Assembly (NCBI RefSeq): GCF_011059135.1
Contig: NZ_JAALGD010000004.1
Coordinates: forward strand, 186,001 to 250,000
Length of the DNA stretch: 64,000 nt
Direction: 5' to 3'
DNA from: Brevibacillus sp. SYP-B805
Lineage (GTDB): Bacteria > Bacillota > Bacilli > Brevibacillales > Brevibacillaceae
A program made the position numbers and the translations under genes. The notes beneath the pieces were generated by a model. It had not been told where the DNA came from. It was given only the letters and a program-made list of their open reading frames with translations, and ran no database searches. Positions 58,316-64,000 of this stretch are shown one piece after another. Positions within the stretch are counted from its first letter, which is position 1; each line of letters begins with the position of its first letter.

Positions 58316-59311
58316 CATGTTGCAGCGGTCCAACAGCTCCTTTACCAGCTTGACGCAGCGTTCATTGTCGGAGGTCAGGTTGTCGCCGTCGGAGAAATGA
58401 AACGGATAAATGTTGTACTGGGACGGCGGATAGCGGGCATCGATGATCTCCAGGGCTTTCTTGTAAGCGGAGGAGCATATGGTGCCGCCGCTCTCCCCCT
58501 TGGAAAAGAAGACCTCCTCCGTCACTTCCTTGGCATCCGTATGGTGGGCGATGAAGACCATCTCCACCTTCTCATACTTCGTCCGCAGAAAACGGAGCAT
58601 CCAGAAGAAAAAGCTGCGGGCGATATATTTCTCGAAGACGCCCATCGATCCCGACGTATCCATCATGGCGATGATCACCGCGTTGGAATGGGGCTTGACA
58701 ATCTCTTCCCACGTCTTGAAGCGCAGGTCCTCGTCGTTGATGCCAAGCTCCATGTCGCTGTATCCGGCCAGCGCATTGCGCCGGATGGCGGCGAGCAGGG
58801 TGCGCCGTTTGTCGATGTTGCCCATCAATCCTTTTTTGCGGATATCGTTGAAGCGGGTCTCTTCCACGATGATCTGCTGCTCGTCTTTGGGGCTCAGGTT
58901 GGGCAGTTCCATCTCGGCAAAGAGCATCTCCTCCAGCTCTTCCACCGTGATTTCCGCCTCGTAGTAATCGACGCCCGGCTGATCGCCGGCACCCGGACCT
59001 TTGCCGGGGCCCTGGGCGGGATCGCCGTCTCGGGCCACCACATCGCCCACCTTGCTGTCCCCTGTTCCCTGGCCGGCGTGCCTGCCTTTTTGAAAGTTGA
59101 AGCGAAACCGGTATTCATCCAGCGAGCGGATCGGGATTTTGACGACATCCCGCCCGTTCGACAAGATAATATTCTCTTCACTCACCAGATCAGGCAGGTT
59201 CTTCCTGATGGCTTCCTTCACCTTTTCCTGGTGGCGTGACTGATCCTGGTGGCCTTTGCGGTGCAGGGACCAATCTTCCTTGGAGACGACGAACGAGGAC
59301 GAATCTTCCAT
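58277..59311 (-). pseudogene. yhbH: yhbH, 5' fragment (DUF444 sporulation protein) truncated by the prophage
   Basis: Residues 1-341 of YhbH plus three phage-encoded codons (T-S-L) and a stop at 58277. DUF444/VWA-like protein: [40 protein letters not shown] (MIDAS-like DxSxS), FGYGEVNQY at the break. It is the second gene of a prkA-yhbH operon (19-bp gap), matching the conserved PrkA-YhbH-SpoVR association. In B. subtilis yhbH is a mother-cell sporulation gene. The missing 44 residues are at 7410-7550. Confidence 0.95.
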
Positions 59312-59330
59312 GCAAACCGCCTCCTCCTCT

Positions 59331-61229
59331 TTATCTGTTCAACAGGCTGCCGACGTAGCGGAGAAGCTCGTTGGCGCAGATCGGGCAGTATTGGTGCTCC
59401 TCGATCAGCCGTTTTGTCACCTCGTTGATTTTTTTCAGTTGATGCTCATCGGGGGTCTTGTTGGACGTGGTGATCTTGACCACATCCTTCAGATCGGCGA
59501 ACAGTTTCTTCTCGATCGCTTCCCGCAGCCGGTCATGCGTGCTGTAATCGAATCGTTTCCCTTTGCGCGCGTAGGCGGAGATGCGGATCAGTATCTCTTC
59601 CCGGAACGCGCGCTTGGCGTTTTCGGAGATGCCGATCTGCTCCTCGATGGAGCGCATCAGCCGCTCATCCGGCTCCATCTCCTCCCCGGTGATCGGATCG
59701 CGCATCTTGGTCATGTTGCAGAAGGCTTCCACGTTATCCAGGTAATTGTCCATCATGGTCTTGGCCGATTCTTCATAGCTGTAGACAAATGCTTTCTGCA
59801 CCTCTTTTTTGGCCAGTTCGTCATATTCCTTGCGGGCGATCGAGATGAAGTTCAGGTAGCGTTCCCGCTGCTCCTTGGTGATCGACGGGTGCTGGTCCAG
59901 CCCTTCCTTCAGCGCGCGCAGGATGTCGAGGGCGTTGATACACTCCGTGTCGCGGCGGATCAAGGCGCTGGAGATGCGGTTGATGACATAGCGCGGGTCG
60001 ATCCCGGACATGCCTTCATCCGGATGCTCGTTGCGCAGCTCTTCCAGATCGGAGCCTTTGAAGCCTTCCACCGTTTCGCCGTTGTAGAGGCGCATCTTCT
60101 TCAGGAGATCGGCCCCCTGCTTTTTCGACTCCTTCAACCGGGTCAGGATGGAGAAAATGGCGGCCGCTTTGAGCGCATGGGGAGCGATATGCACATGGCC
60201 CAGGTCGGATTGCTTGATCAGCTTGGCATAAATCTTCTCTTCATCCGTCACGCGCAGGTTGTAGGGGATCGGCATCACGATGATCCGGGACTGCAGCGCT
60301 TCGTTCTTTTTATTGGCGATAAACGCTTTGTATTCCGCTTCGTTGGTGTGGGCAATGATCAGCTCATCCGCCGATATCAAGGCGAAGCGGCCCGCCTTGA
60401 AGTTGCCTTCCTGGGTCAGCGACAGCAGGTGCCAGAGGAATTTTTCGTCGCATTTCAGCATTTCCTGGAATTCCATCAAGCCGCGGTTGGCCTTGTTCAA
60501 TTCGCCGTCAAAGCGATAGGCGCGCGGATCGGATTCGGAGCCATATTTGGTAATGGTGGAAAAGTCGATGCTTCCGGTCAGATCCGCGATGTCCTGCGAC
60601 TTCGGGTCGGACGGGCTGAAGGTGCCGATGCCGATCCGCTGGGCTTCCGAGAAAAAGATCCGGCGCACGGGAAAGTCTTCGATCCGCCCGCCGAACTCGG
60701 TTTCCAAACGCATCCGGTTGTAGGGGGTCAGTTCCCCTTCGATCTTCACGCCAAGCTCCGCTTCAATCTCCGGCCGCAGTTCACGGGGAATCAGATGGAG
60801 CGGCTCTTCATGCATCGGACAGCCGTCCAGGGCATAGACCGCTCCTTCGTCCGTTTTCGAATAATCTTCCAGGCCGCGCTTCAGCATCGTCACGATGGTC
60901 GATTTTCCGCCGCTCACCGGACCCATCAACAGCAGGATCCGTTTGCGCACATCCAGCCGGCGCGCCGCAGAGTGAAAATATTCCTCCACCAGCCGCTCAA
61001 TGGCGCGGTCGAGGCCATAGATCTCCCGGCTGAAAAACGAATAGGAGCGGCTGCCGTCCTCGTTTTCTTCTACGCCGGCACTTTTGATCATGTTATATGC
61101 ACGGGAATGTGCGGTTTGTGCGATCATGGGGTTTTTGCGCACGAGTTCCAGATATTCCGCAAACGTCCCTCTCCACGCCAGTTTCTCTTCACGGGCCCGG
61201 TGCTCTGCAATGCGTCTCAATATGTCCAT
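59331..61229 (-). CDS. prkA: PrkA serine protein kinase
   Basis: 632 residues, the B. subtilis length (631). AAA+ domain with Walker [19 protein letters not shown], and the PrkA C-terminal kinase-like domain. The start at 61229 ([12 protein letters not shown]) matches B. subtilis PrkA and follows GGGAGGAGTGAC. It works with YhbH and SpoVR in sporulating bacilli. The upstream 61230-61543 gap holds no gene on this strand; a CATATACAT stretch near 61285 is a weak sigma-E -10 candidate. Confidence 0.95.
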   Translation of the reverse strand: MDILRRIAEHRAREEKLAWRGTFAEYLELVRKNPMIAQTAHSRAYNMIKSAGVEENEDGSRSYSFFSREIYGLDRAIERLVEEYFHSAARRLDVRKRILLLMGPVSGGKSTIVTMLKRGLEDYSKTDEGAVYALDGCPMHEEPLHLIPRELRPEIEAELGVKIEGELTPYNRMRLETEFGGRIEDFPVRRIFFSEAQRIGIGTFSPSDPKSQDIADLTGSIDFSTITKYGSESDPRAYRFDGELNKANRGLMEFQEMLKCDEKFLWHLLSLTQEGNFKAGRFALISADELIIAHTNEAEYKAFIANKKNEALQSRIIVMPIPYNLRVTDEEKIYAKLIKQSDLGHVHIAPHALKAAAIFSILTRLKESKKQGADLLKKMRLYNGETVEGFKGSDLEELRNEHPDEGMSGIDPRYVINRISSALIRRDTECINALDILRALKEGLDQHPSITKEQRERYLNFISIARKEYDELAKKEVQKAFVYSYEESAKTMMDNYLDNVEAFCNMTKMRDPITGEEMEPDERLMRSIEEQIGISENAKRAFREEILIRISAYARKGKRFDYSTHDRLREAIEKKLFADLKDVVKITTSNKTPDEHQLKKINEVTKRLIEEHQYCPICANELLRYVGSLLNR

Positions 61230-61479
61230 GCAAGTCACTCCTCCCTTTAGCCCTTCTTTGTCGGCCCAATCATGTAATTTCATGTATATGTCCGCCAGCA
61301 ACCCCACATTCATTTGAAAACGACACCTTTTCTTATCTTTATGCGGGGAATCCGCGCTTGTTAACCGGCTGGGAACAAAACTTTGCTGGCTTGAAAAAAG
61401 GGGAGCCTTGCGGAAGGAGAAGGACGGACGCCGCCGCAAAAAGTTCATCAGAATGCCCCAAACGGCGGGGATGCAATAT

Positions 61480-61507
61480 TTGCAAACGGGGGACGCTACG
61501 CTATAAT
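61480..61507 (+). promoter_or_regulatory. Predicted sigma-A promoter of the small membrane peptide
   Basis: TTGCAA (61480-61485), 16 bp, TATAAT (61502-61507), about 37 bp before the start codon. Confidence 0.65.
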
Positions 61508-61543
61508 GGGGAGTGTATGTTGGGTACGAAAGGAGTTGTCCAG

Positions 61544-61636
61544 ATGGGGACGTTTATCGTTGCCTTCGTTTTCGCCTCGTTCCTGTTCTTCATCCTCACC
61601 GCTGGATACAATGAGGATAAAACCTGGAATCTGTAA
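61544..61636 (+). CDS. Small single-pass membrane peptide
   Basis: 30 residues: one hydrophobic helix (FIVAFVFASFLFFILTAG) and a polar tail (YNEDKTWNL). Good RBS (AAAGGAGTTGTCCAG), promoter and terminator support a real gene. Function unknown. Confidence 0.65.
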   Translation: MGTFIVAFVFASFLFFILTAGYNEDKTWNL

Positions 61637-61663
61637 CAAGGATTTCCCGCAACTCCCGCATGA

Positions 61664-61698
61664 AAAAGGCAGGCACCTTGGTGGTACCTGCCTTTTTG
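61664..61698. terminator. Bidirectional terminator
   Basis: AAAGGCAGGCACC...GGTACCTGCCTTTTT between the peptide gene and the convergent HAD gene. Confidence 0.85.
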
Positions 61699-61707
61699 CA
61701 TATGGAG

Positions 61708-62433
61708 TTACGCGAATACGCCGGTCCGGTTGACAATCGCCTGGTACAGCTCTTCCAGGGTTCCGCGCTGATCCACCGGATAGACGGGTTCGCCGCGGTC
61801 TTCCAGGTAGTTGGTAACCAGGAAGGTTTTCATGCCCAGCTTGCCCGCTACCATATCCTCCTGCATGTGGTTGCCGACCATGATGCACGCAGTCGGTTCC
61901 ACGCCCAGCCGGTCGCAAATCTCTTGAAAGTACGCGGGATTGGGCTTGGTGTAGTGCGCCTCTTCATAAACCGTCACCAGCTCGAAATCGTCCGGCGCAA
62001 GCTCAATCCATGCCAGGCGGCTGTAGATCGCCTCTTTGGGAAAGACGGGATTGGTCGCCACCGCTACCTGGAATCCCTGCGCCTTGGCGGCCTCCACGAT
62101 CTTTTTCGCCCACGGAGAGGGGAAGGTGAGATGGGAGAGGGAGGGGAAGACATCGCGGTAAAAGGCTTCAAACACCGGCCAGATTTCTTCCTTGCTCAAC
62201 CCGCTTGTTTGAAGAAAATGCTCCGTAAACACTTCCTCATTCGTCTTGCCGGGGTCGTCGCTTGCGATCATGGCCTTGGTGGCGTCCCAGATCAGCGTCA
62301 GCAATTTCTTCGCGTCGAACCGGTCTCCCACATATTTGCCCAACTCCTGCAAGTATTGGGCGACAAACGGTTCGGTCCGCATCTCCAGCAGCGTGCCGTC
62401 CAGGTCAAACAAAATGGTGGTGCGTGTGCTCAT
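61708..62433 (-). CDS. HAD-superfamily hydrolase
   Basis: 241 residues. Motif I LFDLDGTLLEM (nucleophilic Asp), motif II AVATNPVF, motif III Lys in the FELVTVYEEAHYTKPNPAYF region and motif IV ACIMVGNHMQEDMVA. Probably a cytoplasmic phosphatase of unknown substrate. Confidence 0.85.
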   Translation of the reverse strand: MSTRTTILFDLDGTLLEMRTEPFVAQYLQELGKYVGDRFDAKKLLTLIWDATKAMIASDDPGKTNEEVFTEHFLQTSGLSKEEIWPVFEAFYRDVFPSLSHLTFPSPWAKKIVEAAKAQGFQVAVATNPVFPKEAIYSRLAWIELAPDDFELVTVYEEAHYTKPNPAYFQEICDRLGVEPTACIMVGNHMQEDMVAGKLGMKTFLVTNYLEDRGEPVYPVDQRGTLEELYQAIVNRTGVFA

Positions 62434-62543
62434 CGTTCGATTGCTCCTCTGCTATTGATCTGCCAGCCGCATCGCGCGGGCCTGTCCCACTGAGGGCAGA
62501 GAGCAGGCCGGCGGCTTCGTCATGCAGCCTCTCTTCTTTTCCG

Positions 62544-63014
62544 TCAATTCAATCCGGGAAAACCGATTTGTCTCAGCGCTTCAAATACCACGATGGCCGC
62601 ACAGTTGGACAGATTGATGGAGCGTGTTGCCCCGCCCATCGGGATCCGGATCACCTGCCCGGGGTACGCATCCGTCATCTCGCGGGGCAGGCCGGTCGTC
62701 TCCTTGCCCAGAATGATGTAATCCCCATCCTTGTAGGAGACGTCGGTATAAAGCTTCTCTCCCCAGGTCTCCACAAAGTAGAAGGTTCCCGGCCCGCTGC
62801 CGTGCTCGCGGACAAAATGGTCAAAGCTGTCGTAATGATGGATCGTCACGGCATGCCAATAATCCAGTCCGGCCCGTTTCAGATACCGGTCTTCGGTGGA
62901 GAAGCCGAGCGGGTGGATCAGGTGCAGATGGGTGCCCGTGGCGGCGCAGGTGCGGGAGATGTTGCCCGTATTGGCCGGGATCAGCGGTTCATGCAAAACA
63001 ATATGTAGCGGCAT
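62544..63014 (-). CDS. trmL: tRNA (cytidine(34)-2'-O)-methyltransferase TrmL
   Basis: 156 residues, SPOUT fold. EPLIPANTGNISRTCAATG, ILGKETTGLPREM and IPMGGATRSINLSNCAAIVV are the TrmH-family motifs, with the trefoil knot at the end. It methylates the wobble base of tRNA-Leu species. Confidence 0.95.
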   Translation of the reverse strand: MPLHIVLHEPLIPANTGNISRTCAATGTHLHLIHPLGFSTEDRYLKRAGLDYWHAVTIHHYDSFDHFVREHGSGPGTFYFVETWGEKLYTDVSYKDGDYIILGKETTGLPREMTDAYPGQVIRIPMGGATRSINLSNCAAIVVFEALRQIGFPGLN

Positions 63015-63136
63015 CTGACTTGTTCCCTTCGTTCGTTCTCAACCTCTCTATTATACCGCCCCCCCATGATCGCCGCCACCTTGTAACGTGTTGGCCGATA
63101 GCTGCATCTAAAGAAAAAACGTATGGAGGGATGGAT

Positions 63137-63856
63137 ATGACCGGCCAAGAAAAAATACCCCGATGGCTGCGTCCTGCCTGGTACGGGCTGCTTGCTGCGG
63201 CTGCATGGATGTTGGCGGAGGGCATGCGCGATGATTTTAACTTCTTTCCGGCCATGGAAGCCTGGAGCATGATGCTGGGGTATATGGGGTTTTGCCTGAT
63301 CGCCTGCACGTTGGTGATCGGTCCTGTCAAACAGTGGCTGCCTGCCAGGTGGACGGTCTATCTGCTGGCGCTGAGGCGTGACATCGGCATCATGGGGGGA
63401 CTGGCGGCGATCCTGCATGTGATCCTGGTCGTGATCCTGTTCGAGGGAGAACCGCAACTGTTTTTTGCCGGTTCTCAGGAGATGATGGCAGGGTGGCTGG
63501 GGCTCTTTTTCTGGGATACTCCGGATGGCGGCCTGGAGCCAAACATGAGCATGGTGGGGATCGCCAACTACATGGGAGCGATCGCCATCCTTGGGCTGCT
63601 TGCCTTGTTTGCCACCTCATCCGATCGGGCGGAACGGTTCCTCGGAGGCGGAACGTGGAAGCGGCTGCACATGTACAATCCGGCTCTCTTTCTGCTGGTG
63701 ACGTTTCACGGCCTCATCTATGTCCAATTAATCAAAGGAGAGCCGCATACGTACCGCGACATCCTCTGGATGACCGCCGCCGTGCTCCTCATCCGGATCG
63801 CCGCGTATACGACAACGGTGATCAAGCGCACACTCCAACAGAGGAGCCCTGATTGA
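63137..63856 (+). CDS. Ferric-reductase-like transmembrane protein (YedZ-like)
   Basis: 239 residues with about six hydrophobic helices. Conserved His in HVILVVILFEG and HMYNPALFLLVTFHGLIYVQ are likely haem ligands, matching ferric-reductase-like/YedZ domains. ATG at 63137 has GGAGGG at 6 nt. Confidence 0.8.
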   Translation: MTGQEKIPRWLRPAWYGLLAAAAWMLAEGMRDDFNFFPAMEAWSMMLGYMGFCLIACTLVIGPVKQWLPARWTVYLLALRRDIGIMGGLAAILHVILVVILFEGEPQLFFAGSQEMMAGWLGLFFWDTPDGGLEPNMSMVGIANYMGAIAILGLLALFATSSDRAERFLGGGTWKRLHMYNPALFLLVTFHGLIYVQLIKGEPHTYRDILWMTAAVLLIRIAAYTTTVIKRTLQQRSPD

Positions 63857-63872
63857 ACGTTGGTCTCTCCGG

Positions 63873-64000
63873 TTATCTCCCTGCAGCAATGCGAAAAAAC
63901 GCGTAGCGAATCCGCGGGGTGTAGGCGGTCGAATCCAGGTACTGCCAATAGCGCATGCGGCTGTTGTAGGTATGGGCGTTGACCAGCGGCATGTTGTTGC
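63873..64000 (-). CDS. Unrecognised protein, C-terminal end only
   Basis: The last ~42 residues of a gene entering from the right edge ([33 protein letters not shown]). It is too short to assign. It converges on the ferric-reductase-like gene. Confidence 0.5.
   Translation of the reverse strand, partial: NNMPLVNAHTYNSRMRYWQYLDSTAYTPRIRYAFFRIAAGR

Noticed and set aside
14275-59163. TGTCGAA copies at 14275, 19397, 35406 and 59157
   Set aside because: All are inside conserved coding regions, consistent with chance; not counted as regulatory.
598-64000. Many long open frames antisense to the GC-rich genes (for example 565-1746, 59256-61250)
   Set aside because: They are codon-bias shadows of well-supported genes on the other strand, without RBS or recognisable domains.

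Overview
The window is from an endospore-forming Firmicute of the order Bacillales. The evidence is the sporulation kinase gene prkA next to yhbH, Bacillus-type AGGAGG ribosome binding sites, LexA boxes of the Bacillus type (CGAAC-N4-GTTYC) and a complete PBSX/skin-like prophage. The chromosome is GC-rich (clearly above 50%). A Brevibacillus/Paenibacillaceae-like host is plausible, but the genus cannot be fixed by eye.

Left flank (1-7.4 kb): a molybdenum-cofactor and formate/oxalate block. It holds moeA (cut by the window edge), an FdhF/YdeP-family molybdopterin oxidoreductase, a DUF2294 gene, an OxlT-type antiporter, fdhD and mobA. The oxidoreductase and antiporter genes are both preceded by a leader with the same conserved hairpin motif followed by an intrinsic terminator, which looks like one shared regulatory RNA. 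Then comes a small patch with a DUF3139 gene between two copies of the yhbH 3' end/terminator and an IS-end-like repeat.

Centre (7.55-58.29 kb): a complete ~50.7-kb contractile-tailed prophage with the PBSX/skin gene order, inserted inside yhbH. The 5' part of yhbH lies at the right end (58277-59311) and the 3' part at the left end (7410-7550). Joining the two at a shared 7-bp core restores an in-frame ~385-residue YhbH. The large serine recombinase gene ends 15 bp from attR. From right to left the prophage carries: integrase; a PH-domain/YidD pair; a lysogeny module (CI-like repressor, zinc-ribbon nuclease, LexA-boxed ImmA protease and S24-like protein, Cro); small early genes; Gam-like and annealing-type proteins; a DnaD-like initiator with an internal iteron origin; DnaB helicase; RusA; two DNA methyltransferases; XtrA and the XpF-like late regulator; terminase; head; tail with a -1 frameshift chaperone; baseplate; tail fibre; lysis. 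Between lysis and attL is a cargo island of DNA-processing genes: an SF2 helicase pair, an SOS-boxed SRAP operon, a membrane-anchored ExoVII-like protein and a thermonuclease. Several cargo genes, and the integrase promoter region, have a TGTCGAA (Spo0A-box-like) heptamer upstream.

Right flank (58.3-64 kb): prkA upstream of the broken yhbH, a 30-residue membrane peptide, a HAD phosphatase, trmL, a YedZ-like haem membrane protein and the end of one unrecognised gene.

Main inference: this is a skin/SPbeta-type intervening element in a sporulation gene. Excision by its serine recombinase would rebuild yhbH, and the Spo0A-box-like sites offer a testable link between sporulation and excision or cargo expression.
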